Source: Elusimicrobiota bacterium
GTDB taxonomy: Bacteria > Elusimicrobiota > Elusimicrobia > FEN-1173
Assembly (NCBI GenBank): GCA_016715645.1
Contig: JADJZR010000004.1
Location: 62,001 to 126,000 of the forward strand
DNA length: 64,000 nt
Direction of reading: 5' to 3'
Position 1 is the first letter of the stretch. Every line of letters starts with the position of its first letter. Positions 53,245-61,576 of the stretch are shown piece after piece. Below the pieces are notes generated by a model. That model saw nothing but the letters and a program-made list of their open reading frames with translations, searched no databases and was not told the origin of the DNA. The position numbers and the translations under genes were made by a program.

Positions 53245-54695
53245 AGCGGAGAAACCCCACGCTGGACGAACGCCCGTCGCGGCGCATCAAACGCGCCCAA
53301 CTCCTGCCTCCAATTTCGACGTTTCCAGCTCCGATCCACGGGAAAAGCCGCGCGGCCTTTTTGCCGCGCCCCGCTGGGCTCCGGCGGATTCGTTCCCGCC
53401 GGACCGGTTCCGCCCATTGCTTCGGTCGGGAAACGGAAACCCGCTGACGGTTATTCTGTCAGTCGCGAGAGATGTGTTTCCCGCTCCGGTTTGCGGGAAA
53501 CCCCGCGCCGGACGAACGCCCGTCGCGGCGCACCAAACGCGCCGCAACTCCTGCCTCCGATTCCAACGTTTCCAGCTCCGGTCCAACGGAGAAGCCTCGC
53601 GGCCTTTTTGGCCGCGCCCCGTGGGCTCCGGCTGAATCGTTCCCGGCCGGACCGCTTCCGCCCCTTGCTCCGGTTGGGGAAGGGAAACCCGCTGACGGTT
53701 ATTCCGTCGGTCGTGGGAGATATGTTTCCCGCTCCGGTTTGCGGGAAACCCCGCGCCGGACGAACGCCCGTCGCGGCGCATTAAACGCGCCGCAACTCCT
53801 GCCTCCGATTCCGACGTTTCCAGCTCCGGTCCACCGGAAAAGCCGCGCGGCCTTTTTGGCCGCGCCCCGCTGGGCTCCGGTGGAATCGTTCCCGCCGGAG
53901 CGATTCCGCCCATTGCTCCGGTTGGGGAACGGAAACCCGCTGACGGTTATTCCGTCGGTCGCGGGAGATATGTTTCCGGCTCCGGTTTGCGGGAAACCTC
54001 GCTCCGGACGAACGCCCGTCGCGGCGCATCAAACGCGCCGCAACTCTTGCCTCCGGTTCCGACGTTTCCCGCTCCGGTCCACGGGAAAAGCCGCGCGGCC
54101 TTTTGGCCGCGCCCATGAAGCTCCGGTGGATTCTTTCCCGCCGGACCACTTCCGCCCATCGCTTCGGTCAGGGAACGAAACCCACTGACGGTTATTTCGT
54201 CGCTCGCGGGAGATATGTTCCCGGCTCCGGTTTGCGGGAAATCCCCGCGCTGAACGAACGCCCGCCGCGGCGCATTAAACGCGCCGCAACTCCTGCCTCC
54301 GATTCCGACGTTTCCCGCTCCGGTCTACGGGAAAAGCCGCGCGGCCTTTTTGGCCGCGCCCCGCTGGGCTCCGGTGGAATCTTTCCCGCCGGACCACTTC
54401 CGTTCATCGCTCCGGTCGGGGAACGGAAACCCACTGACGGTTATTTCGTCGGTCGCAAGAGATATGTTCACAGCTCCGGTTTGTGGGAAATCATTGCTCC
54501 GGACGAACGCCCGTCGCGGCGCATGGTTTCCGGACGAGCGTCCTCCAACCAGCCCTTCGGACCCGGGGCCTGTTCGGCCCGCGCCAACCGTGTGCCGCCC
54601 GCCTCCACGGCTCGGCATTAAACGCGCCGCAACTCATGCCTCCGGTTCCGACGTTTCCCGCTCCGGTCCCACGGAGAAGCCGCGCGGCCTGAGGC
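53245..54695. repeat. tandem array, six copies of a ~248-bp unit
   Basis: The anchor GACGAACGCCCGTCGCGGCG (or near variants) recurs at 53265, 53511, 53759, 54007, about 54252 and 54502: spacings 246, 248, 248, 245 and 250. Each unit carries the hairpins GCGGCGC-attaaac-GCGCCGC and GCCGCGCGGCC-ttttt-GGCCGCGC, then blocks GAAACCCGCTGACGGTTATT and GAGATATGTTTCC. The last unit has an extra ~88 bases between the two halves of the first hairpin. Unit length is not a multiple of three and varies, so this is not a protein repeat, although several long frames stay open because of the high GC. Confidence 0.9.
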
Positions 54696-55328
54696 CGCGC
54701 CCCGCTTCCGCCCCGGCCCCGCTCTGCGGGGCTCCACCTCCCGGCCCGCCGGTCACCTATGGGCTTCGCCCTTTCTTCGCGCGCGCACACCAAAATCAAG
54801 TGGAATTCGTCGGTCCAGGAGGTGGACTCAGTCCCCTTCGGGGCCTGAGCGGGGCGGAATTGTGCCCGAACGGGCACATACCCCTCCGGGGTATACGGAT
54901 AAAGGCCAGAGCAAATTCCGACACCAACTCTTAAATGCACAGACGAGTTGGGGCACGTTCACTTGTGCCCCAATTCGTCCGCAAATCGGTAGAGCAAATC
55001 CGAAAGTGCCACTGCCGCAGCCGATTAAGTCGGCCGCCCCGCCATGTCAACAGCCAAGGCGCGCGGCCTTCGGCCGCGATAGGAGCCGTCGCTCTGCTCC
55101 GGAAATATAATGGCGGCCAAGTCGTGGCCCCTCCCCCCCACGGTTCTCGCCTTCCTTCATGCTTGGTAGGCCAACGCTTTTGGCGTTTTTCTCTATCTCT
55201 GCTTTGGATCTGACGGCCGTGGCCAGGCCCCTGCCTAAGGGCAGGGGCGGGGGCGGGGCCACAGGCCGCCGCCCGTACAACCCCCCCTCCCCATTTCAAG
55301 GGCAAAACCATGAACACCTGCCCACCCA
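54696..55328. other. hairpin-rich non-coding stretch
   Basis: No gene seen. Short perfect inverted repeats follow one another: CCCCTTCGGGG (about 54834), TGTGCCCGAACGGGCACA (about 54860), ATACCCCTCCGGGGTAT (about 54879), TTGGGGCAC...GTGCCCCAA (about 54952-54976), GCGGCCTTCGGCCGC (about 55063). Several have UUCG-like tight loops. Function unknown. Confidence 0.5.
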
Positions 55329-55513
55329 GGCGCCGAAGGACACGGCTCGCCCGTAGCGCGGAGAGACCCGCGCCAGCCAGGCGCCGAACAACGCGGCTCG
55401 CCCATAACGCGGAGAGACCCGCGCCAGATGGGCGCCGAATAACGCGGCTTTTCCGGGGCGCGTAGGGACTCGCGCCAACCAGGCGTCGAACCCCACGGCT
55501 AGCCCACTCGGCG
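55329..55513. repeat. four tandem copies of a 51-bp unit
   Basis: The anchor GGCGCCGAA/GGCGTCGAA occurs at 55329, 55380, 55431 and 55482, exactly 51 bases apart, with the shared core GCGGAGAGACCCGCGCCA. On the minus strand the period corresponds to a 17-residue repeat (such as LARVSPRYGRAALFGAW) inside a 114-codon open frame (55296-55640), which overlaps a real gene end and has no good start, so a coding role is unproven. Confidence 0.75.
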
Positions 55514-55526
55514 TCAAGTGGGGCAC

Positions 55527-55561
55527 AAAAAAAACGCTGGCAGATCTTATCCAGCGCTTTT
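55527..55561 (-). terminator. Rho-independent terminator of the DUF1016_N-SNase gene
   Basis: Stem CGCTGG (55535-55540) with CCAGCG (55551-55556), followed on the minus strand by eight T (A-run 55527-55534 on the plus strand) and flanked on the other side by CTTTT, so it could work in both directions. It lies about 30 bases past the nuclease stop codon. Confidence 0.75.
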
Positions 55562-55591
55562 GAATATTTTCTTTTAAAAGAGGGGGGGAAC

Positions 55592-56110
55592 TCAGTAAAT
55601 CCGGGCCAGTCCCCGATCGAGTAATTCTTGATTCAGCCATCGCCCGTCACGGTATACTCGGCCCCAATCTATCCGCTCATCCAGGCTGTAAAATATGTGA
55701 CCCACAAACCGCCCGTGTAAATCTTCTTTACTCGTTCGGATCACAATCTTCTGAGCCTTAGCCAATTGGTCCCGAACGTAGGCCAACGCTTCCTCCCCAC
55801 CGTCTTCTTTCAACGGTGGCGTGTCCACTTCCGCCAGTCGAATTCGCTGACCAATCCACACCTCAAACCCGAGGTCCAGTCGGACAAGCAAGGTATCGCC
55901 ATCAACAACACGTTGAATCTCAGCCCGATAGATGAACGGTTCACCCTCCGGGCGCTTTAATTGTTTGGGCGGTTTCCTGTTTCCGTTTGTGGGATCTTCA
56001 CCAAAATGGTCCGCTTGGATCGCTTTGACCAGTTCGTCCCGGGTCCACTTCTTTTCGACGGCCGTGGTCTCGTAAAAACGGCGGGCCTCATCGTTTTTTA
56101 CCGTCAAAAG
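55592..56110 (-). pseudogene. DUF1016_N-SNase nuclease gene, 3' half
   Basis: Opens with LLTVKNDEARRFYETTAVEK, the second part of the DUF1016 N-terminal (YhcG_N) domain. A staphylococcal-nuclease-type domain follows from about residue 60: VVDGDTLLVRLDLGFEVW, IRLAEVDTPP and HGRFVGHIF, carrying the Asp/Arg/Glu residues of the SNase active site, ending LNQELLDRGLARIY. The missing first half is at 59516-59833 on the same strand, ending precisely where this part begins. A TTG at 56107 could start a 171-residue product that still contains the whole SNase domain. A terminator follows. Confidence 0.82.
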
Positions 56111-56203
56111 TTCCCTGACTTATGTTGGCCTCGCACTTATGTTGGCTTCACTCCCACCTCTGACGGCACTGTTCTCATTTTACACAACATAACGCGGGCT
56201 TGC

Positions 56204-57200
56204 TCACAACCCGGCGAGGAAGGCCATGACGCCCGGGTCCGTTTTCCAGGGTTTGACTTGGCGTCCCGTCCCGGCGACGTTGCAACGGGCCAGGGCCTTG
56301 GCCTTGGTTTCAAAATCGACCTCGGCGTAGATCAATGTGGTGTCCAGTGAAACATGCCCCAGCCAGCCGCGGATGGTGTTGATATCGACGCCTGAGCGGA
56401 GGAGGTGGACGGCGGCGGTGTGGCGGAGGGTGTGCGGGCTGATGCGTTTCTTGAGCATGTCGGGATTGGTTTTGGCGGCGACGGCGGCATATCTCTGGAC
56501 GAGTTCGTAGAGGCCGAACCGCGTGATGGCTTTCCCGCCGCGGCTGATGAAGACCGGATCTTCGGGCGTGCGGCCTGCGGTCAAGCGCTTGAGGGCTTTG
56601 ACCGTTTCCGGCCAAAGCGGGCAGAAGCGCGTCTTGCGGCCTTTGCCCAGAATTTTGACGGAGGACGATCGCCCGAGGTCCAAGTCTTGGATGGTGAGTC
56701 GGGCGACTTCATCGGCGCGGGCGCCGGTGTTGTAGAAAAAGAGCAGCACGGCGTAGTCGCGGAACCCGAGTGAATCCTTAATATTCGGGGCCAGCCTGAG
56801 CGCGTCCATTTCCGATTTGTCGAGGTAGGGGACCTGGGGCCTGCCTGTTTTTCTTGAAAGGGACGACATGAAGAGCTGAACACCAGGCGACGTGTTCCGG
56901 GCTATGCAAGGCGATGAATCGTGCGAGTGAATGGACGGCCGCCAGCCTGTGGTTGCGTGTGGCGATTGAACAGTGGCGGACCTCTTCCAGGTGGGCGAGG
57001 AAACGGCGGATGGCGTCCGGGGAGAGGTCCTCCACATCCAGGCGGTCGACGGGTTTTCGGGCGAGCCCTGCGGCGAAGGGGAGCAAGAGGACCAAGGCGT
57101 CGCGGTAGCTGGCCTGGGTTTGGAGCGCCAGGTTGCGCTCACCGACGATATGCTCCAAGAGAAAGCGTCGAATCCAGGTACCGACGAGGGCGTTAGACAT
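56204..57200 (-). pseudogene. third recombinase of the RIT element (RitC-like), one frameshift
   Basis: Tyrosine recombinase beginning MSNALVGTWIRRFLLEHIV behind a GGAGG ribosome site. The N-terminal SAM-like core domain is read to about 56870; a frameshift then moves to the frame that carries LPYLDKSEMDALRLAP-like sequence and the catalytic residues: Arg in TGARADEVARL, HTLRHTAAVHLL, HVSLDTTLIY with the nucleophile Tyr. About 330 codons in total. It overlaps the end of the second recombinase by eight bases. Confidence 0.8.
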
Positions 57201-58137
57201 GGGAATCCTCCGAAAAGGCGTAGCGGTGGAAGCGGCGGTTGGCGGCGGCGAGGAGCTCCGGGGTCAAGGTGAGATAGACCTGCGTGTCTTGAAGATGGCG
57301 ATGGCCCAGGTAAACAGAGAGATGATGGAGTCTTGTGGAGAGGTCCGCGCCCGGCGGCATTCAGGCCAGGAGCCTGTGGACGGCGGCCGAATGTCGGAGG
57401 TCGTGGAGCCGTGGCTAGTAGCGTGCGTCGGCTTCCCGACGGACGCCCGCCTGGTTGCAGATTCGTCGAAACCAGCATTCGACGGTGGGATGGGACAGGC
57501 GGCGACCCGAGCGACGGCCGACGAAGAAGGGTTCTGTCGTTGAGGAGGATTTTGCCCATGGCTTTCGTTTGACGGCGTAGGCCGTGAGGACTTGGGCCAG
57601 CTTGGGGCCAATGGGGACCAGACGTGTCTTGAAGAACTTGGTGTCGCGGATGGTGAGGATCCTCTGGTCCAGGTCCACGTCGGCGACGGTGAGGAGATCG
57701 CCTCGCCGATGCGCAGGGCCGCGCCGTAGAGGGTGAGCAGGACGGCGTGGAGCGTGAAAGGCTCCAGCTCGTAGGCGAGCTTCATCCGCATATGAGCGAC
57801 GGCCGCGAGGATCCGGCGGATTTCCTCCGGGCGTAGATGTAGGGTTTCATGCGCTCGGGTTTCTTGGGTTCGAAGGCCGGGAGGGGCAGTGGAAGGGGAA
57901 TCTCTCTTCCCGCGCGAAGCGCTGGAGGCCCCGGAGGGCGCTGGCCTTGTGGTGCCAGTATTGGGTAAGTGGCCCTGAACCGTTGAGAGGCCAGGACCTT
58001 GTCGGGTGAAATGCGGCGGTGGTTGCTTTTTCCGATCGTTCGACGAACAGGCGCAGGGCGCGGGCGTATGTATCGAACTTCTTGCCAAGGGAGCGTTTGT
58101 AGGCGATGTAGCGCTCAACGAGGACGGGGAGCTTCAT
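57193..58137 (-). pseudogene. second recombinase of the RIT element (RitB-like), several frameshifts and stops
   Basis: Begins MKLPVLVERYIAYKRSLGKK with an ATGA overlap on the first recombinase. The core domain (LTQYWHHKASALRGLQRFAR) is in frame one. ILAAVAHMRMKLAYELEPF and the catalytic Arg region LYGAALRIGEAIS are in a second frame, and VDLDQRILTIRDTKFFKT in a third. HDLRHSAAVHRLL is read only past a TAG and is followed by a TGA, ending YAFSEDSHV. At least two indels and two stops make it clearly inactive. Confidence 0.78.
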
Positions 58138-59368
58138 AGGACCTCCCCCAAGTCGAAGGCGGCGACGTCGCGTAACGCCGGGAGGTCGACTTTGGCGTAA
58201 TGTCGGGTGGCGTCGGCGCTCCTGTGGCCGAGGTGGTTGCCGATTTCGGGCAGGGAGAAACCTTCGGAAACGAGCCGGCTGGCGCAGGCGTGGCGGAGGC
58301 AGTGGGGCCCGCGATGGAGGAGCTTGATCCCGGCGCGGTCGATGGGGTTGGCGACGACGGTCCAGAGGGCCGCGGAGGAGATCGGCCGGACAGGGGCCAA
58401 GAGACATAGGAAGACCTCGCGGTGGTGGGTCTTGGGGCGGACCTCTTTCAGGTAACGCAGGATGGCCCGGCCGACCGAAGGGATAAGCGGATATGTCTGG
58501 CGGCGGCGCTGCTTGGTCCTGGGAACGGTGATGCGATCACGGCGCCAGTCGATGTCGTCCAGGCAAAGGCGGGCGACCTCACCGGCCCTGAAGCCGTAGA
58601 CGGCGAAAAGGAGGAGGATGGCCCTATTGCGGACGTGGGAGGGGCGGCCGGTGTTCAGGGCGGCGAGGAGGCGCTTAACCTCGGCCAGAGGGCCCGCGGG
58701 GCAGACCTTCGCGGGAATAAATAGTCGGGCCATGGAAGGCATCGGCGAGGCCCGGAGAGCAGAGGCGTCGGATTTCGGCGTATCGCAGGAAGGACCTGGT
58801 GGCGTTGGCGACGTTGAGGACACCGACGCGGGAGAGGCCCTGGGCATGACAGGCGGCCAGGAAGTCGTCAAGGTCGACGACGCGTAGGCAGAAGAGCGGA
58901 CGATTCTTCGGTTCCCACCACCGGAGGAAGGTGAGGAGGCTGTATTTGCGGTTCTTGAGCGAACCGACGGAGAAACCGCGCTCATGCTCCAGCCAATTGA
59001 GGGAAATCCCGGTAGAGGGTCCACAGGGGCCCGGCAGCGGGAGTGGGATCCTTCCAGCGGCCGAAGAAACGGAGCCATTGTTTAAGCAGACGTCGGAGTG
59101 TCTTGCGAAGATAGGGTAAAACCCGGCCATGACGTTGGCGGACGAAGCGCGCGATGACCGCCTCCACGCCGGCCGTGTCATGGACCCCGTCGGCCAAGAG
59201 CTGGATTGCGGGGACCAAACGGAGCAGGTCCACGGCGGTTTGGGCCAGGTGTCCTGGTTTGTATCCTTGACGGTCGAGTTGGGCAAGAAATCGCCGGCGT
59301 TCTTCTGACAGCGGGGCAGCTTTGTGGCGGGCAACGGCGGACGGGAGCGAGAAGATTTTATCGAACAT
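58134..59368 (-). pseudogene. first recombinase of the RIT element (RitA-like), two frameshifts
   Basis: Begins MFDKIFSLPSAVARHKAAPL. The first ~130 codons are in one frame (RKTLRRLLKQWLRFFGRWK). A shift near 58985-59010 leads to LNWLEHERGFSVGSLKNRK and CHAQGLSRVGVLNVANATRS; a second near 58690 restores a frame with the catalytic domain: FRAGEVARLCLDDIDW, HCLRHACASRLV, LGHRSADATRHYAKVDLP. About 410 codons. The stop overlaps the RitB start. Confidence 0.8.
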
Positions 59369-59515
59369 GGTCGGGCACCTCCGAGGGATTGGATACACCC
59401 AACCAATACAGCGACTTGTTATGTTATGTCAAGGCAAGGCGTGCTCGACAGAAACAGAGGGCAAAGCCAACATAAGTACGAGCCCAACATAATACCGCTT
59501 ATGTTATGCACAACA

Positions 59516-59833
59516 TAAGCGCATGTGGGACCAGCTCAATGGTGTGTTTTTGGGGACGCCCTTGGGATAATACTGGTGGTAAAGAACACACCGCACCAGA
59601 GTTGTCCGGTCGGCGTGTAGCTCGGTGGCAAGCCGTTCCATGATGGACTCGCCGTAGCCGGAGTTTTCCGTCAGCCGCTCGCGCGCGATACGTTCTCCCG
59701 CGCGCCAATAGGTCGTCATCAATGCTTGATTCGTCGCCGCTTGCGCCCTTGCCCGTCCAGTGTCAATGATTTTCCGGAGATCAACGACCAGCTTGTCGAA
59801 CGTTGGGCCGCTTAGGACAATTTCTTTCGTCAT
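59516..59833 (-). pseudogene. DUF1016_N-SNase nuclease gene, 5' half
   Basis: Encodes the first part of a DUF1016 N-terminal (YhcG_N) domain: FDKLVVDLRKIIDTGRARAQ, NQALMTTYWRAGERIARERL and NTPLSWSHMRL. Family members continue from the SWSHxRxL motif with LLTVKNDEARRFYE, which is exactly the start of 55592-56110, so the two pieces were one gene of about 280 codons. Past the junction the frame adds CCA and stops at 59504. The ATG overlaps the SRPBCC stop (ATGA), placing it in an operon. Confidence 0.83.
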
Positions 59834-60243
59834 CAGGATTCACTTTCCAAAAGGTTTTTCAGAGTGCTAAGGTCACGCTTTACCAAAGCAATATCCGCCA
59901 TGAATCTCTTTTTAGACATGTTCGGTGACCGGAATAAAGTGAATACCACTTCGCTTCCGGCCCCGTTCGCCACCACACGCATTGGCACGTAGACCGGAAC
60001 GCCTCCGGGGGGGAGAATTATGTGGTCCAGAACCCCAAGAGCATTCTTTTTTTCAAGCCGGATCTCAACCGGACCCAACGAGGTTTCCATCAACCATTTG
60101 CCTTTCTGCCGCCTGGACGCCTTGCAAAACGTCGTCGCCCATCGAGCTAGATTGGCGGGATTGGAGGCGAAACGGTAAACATCTTTAGGGGTCCGTTTAA
60201 TAGAAACGCTCAACGTATGCGATACAAGCATGGGGTTTGTCAT
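59833..60243 (-). CDS. SRPBCC (START-like) family protein
   Basis: 136 residues with the opening VSHTLSVSIKRTPKDVYRFA and a helix-grip pattern typical of the polyketide-cyclase/SRPBCC fold, which binds hydrophobic ligands; no catalytic residues can be named. A second ATG four codons in is possible. It precedes the DUF1016_N-SNase gene with a four-base overlap and is followed upstream by the CsoR/FrmR-like gene about 10 bases away. Confidence 0.7.
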   Translation of the reverse strand: MTNPMLVSHTLSVSIKRTPKDVYRFASNPANLARWATTFCKASRRQKGKWLMETSLGPVEIRLEKKNALGVLDHIILPPGGVPVYVPMRVVANGAGSEVVFTLFRSPNMSKKRFMADIALVKRDLSTLKNLLESES

Positions 60244-60253
60244 GGTTTTTGGT

Positions 60254-60475
60254 TTATCGTCGATTCAAGACCAACTCCAACCCTTCCCGCGCCTTCGCGG
60301 CAACGGTTTCGTCAACCGCCAAAGATTCCAGGTATCCCAGGAACAAATCCGCCGTTAACTGGTCGGCCGCGCCCTCAATGGCGGCGGCGAGGGTCAACAA
60401 CTTTTTCCATTCGTCGCCTTTCCCCACCATTCGGCGCAAGGCTCGAACTTGCCCACCCATGCGGGCAAGGCGCAT
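60254..60475 (-). CDS. CsoR/FrmR-like (metal- or aldehyde-responsive) repressor, probably 5' truncated by an indel
   Basis: 73-codon frame with the family core MRLARMGGQVRALRRMV, corresponding to the RLxRIEGQVRGIxRM helix of CsoR/FrmR/RcnR, then a second and third helix. The copper-ligand cysteines are absent. Upstream in the same frame TEATNDHTTLQ continues without a start, while an ATG at 60537 with a GGGGAGA ribosome site opens MGKMKKN in the neighbouring frame. The two meet at a run of eight A (60518-60525), so a one-base indel there probably hides the true ~93-residue gene. Confidence 0.55.
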   Translation of the reverse strand: MRLARMGGQVRALRRMVGKGDEWKKLLTLAAAIEGAADQLTADLFLGYLESLAVDETVAAKAREGLELVLNRR

Positions 60476-60678
60476 TTGTAAGGTCGTATGATCATTTGTT
60501 GCTTCGGTAACGGCGTATTTTTTTTCATTTTCCCCATGCCATTATCTCCCCATTATGGCCTGAATAATCCCAATAACACAAAGCCTTTGAGATGAAGAAT
60601 TCTACAAAATCCGAGCTTGACCATGCCCAAGGATGGCGGTAGAATTCGATATTCTTAGTAGAGCCTTACGGAGGTCCC

Positions 60679-61428
60679 CTGCGAAAAATCAAACGTTACG
60701 GCTGGCTCCCGGACTTACCCGACCAATGAGACTTTCTTTTCGCCGCGCCGCCCATCAAACTTCCGAAAACGGTGGACTTCCGCCCCAAATGCCCGCCGGT
60801 CTACGACCATGGCCAGCTCGGCGGTTGCACCGCCAATGCCATTGGCGCCGCCCACCAGTTCGAGCGGATGAAGCAAAAGGCAAAATCCGCTTTCGTCCCA
60901 TCCCGGCTTTTCATTTATTTCAACGAGCGGTTGATCGAACACACGGAAAACCAGGGTTCTGGCGCCATGATCCACGACGGCATGAAAACAATCGTCCACC
61001 AGGGGTCTGATTGGCCCTACGTGACAGCCCGTTTCACCAATAAGCCCCCAGCCCCTTGTAATAAAAAGGCGTTAGACCACCAGGTGGTCTCCTATCAACG
61101 ATTGGTTCAAACGGAGCGCCAGATGAAAGCATGACTTGCCTCTGGGTTTCCCTTTGTCTTCGGTTTCTCCGTCTATGAAGGTTTTGAGTCCGAATCCTTG
61201 GCGAAAACAGGCAAATTCCCCATGCCCGAAAAGGGGGAGAAGATGCTCGGCGGCCACGCCGTCAAGGCGGTCGGCTATGACGACGCTAAGGGGCGTTTTA
61301 TCGTCAGGAATTCGTGGGGGCCGGAGTGGAGGATGGAAGGCTACTTTAGCATACCCTACAACTACCGGCTCAGCGATACACTTTCCATGGAATTCTGGAC
61401 AATCCGGTTGGTGGAGGTTCCTGGGTAA
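60679..61428 (+). pseudogene. C1 (papain-type) cysteine peptidase, inactivated
   Basis: One reading frame encodes a bacterial C1 peptidase: RKIKRYGWLPDLPDQ-stop-DFLFAAPPIKLPKTVDFR, active-site Cys in DHGQLGGCTANAIGAA, ACL-like GFPFVFGFSVYEGFES, the catalytic His in GGHAVKAVGYDD and Asn in VRNSWGPEW. Two in-frame TGA codons interrupt it, at 60727 (family has Arg, CGA) and 61132 (family often has Cys). No ATG/GTG/TTG start remains; the codon after GGAGGTCCC is CTG. All catalytic residues are present, so the decay is recent. Confidence 0.8.
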
Positions 61429-61576
61429 GATTCGATCTCCTTACGGTCCAGGGTGCATTACCTCCATCTCGCCGAGTTCGACCGTAAACCGAATCGGGAG
61501 GGCGACAAATAAGGAGGAGGCAGCTACAAGGCGATAAAAAACCTCAACAAGACGTAGGACGAGCGTGACGTTTTCA

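Larger units (their letters stand above)
56111..59515 (-). mobile_element. RIT element (three tyrosine recombinases) inserted in a nuclease gene
   Basis: 3.4-kb insertion with near-terminal inverted repeats: 56119-56148 and the complement of 59464-59493 match at 27 of 30 bases, each holding two direct copies of TTATGTTGG. Further copies of TTATGTT lie just inside both ends, and CGCTTATGTT/AACATAAGCG forms a perfect palindrome at 59496-59521. The three recombinase genes are on one strand with overlapping starts and stops, the recombinase-in-trio layout. It separates the two halves of the DUF1016_N-SNase gene between codons CGC-TTA and CTT-TTG. All three recombinases carry frameshifts, so the element appears dead. 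Confidence 0.85.

Noticed and set aside
53245..54695. CRISPR array
   Set aside because: The repeats are ~248-bp contiguous units without short repeat/unique spacer alternation, and no cas gene is nearby.
53203..54934. Several long open frames (170-240 codons) in the repeat region as genes
   Set aside because: They exist on both strands because of high GC, change frame between repeat units (unit length not a multiple of three), and have Pro/Arg-rich compositions without ribosome sites.
60727..61134. Genetic code with UGA as a sense codon
   Set aside because: Many healthy genes here end in TGA (iscU, mnmA, tyrS, yihY, purL, purF and others), so UGA is a normal stop.
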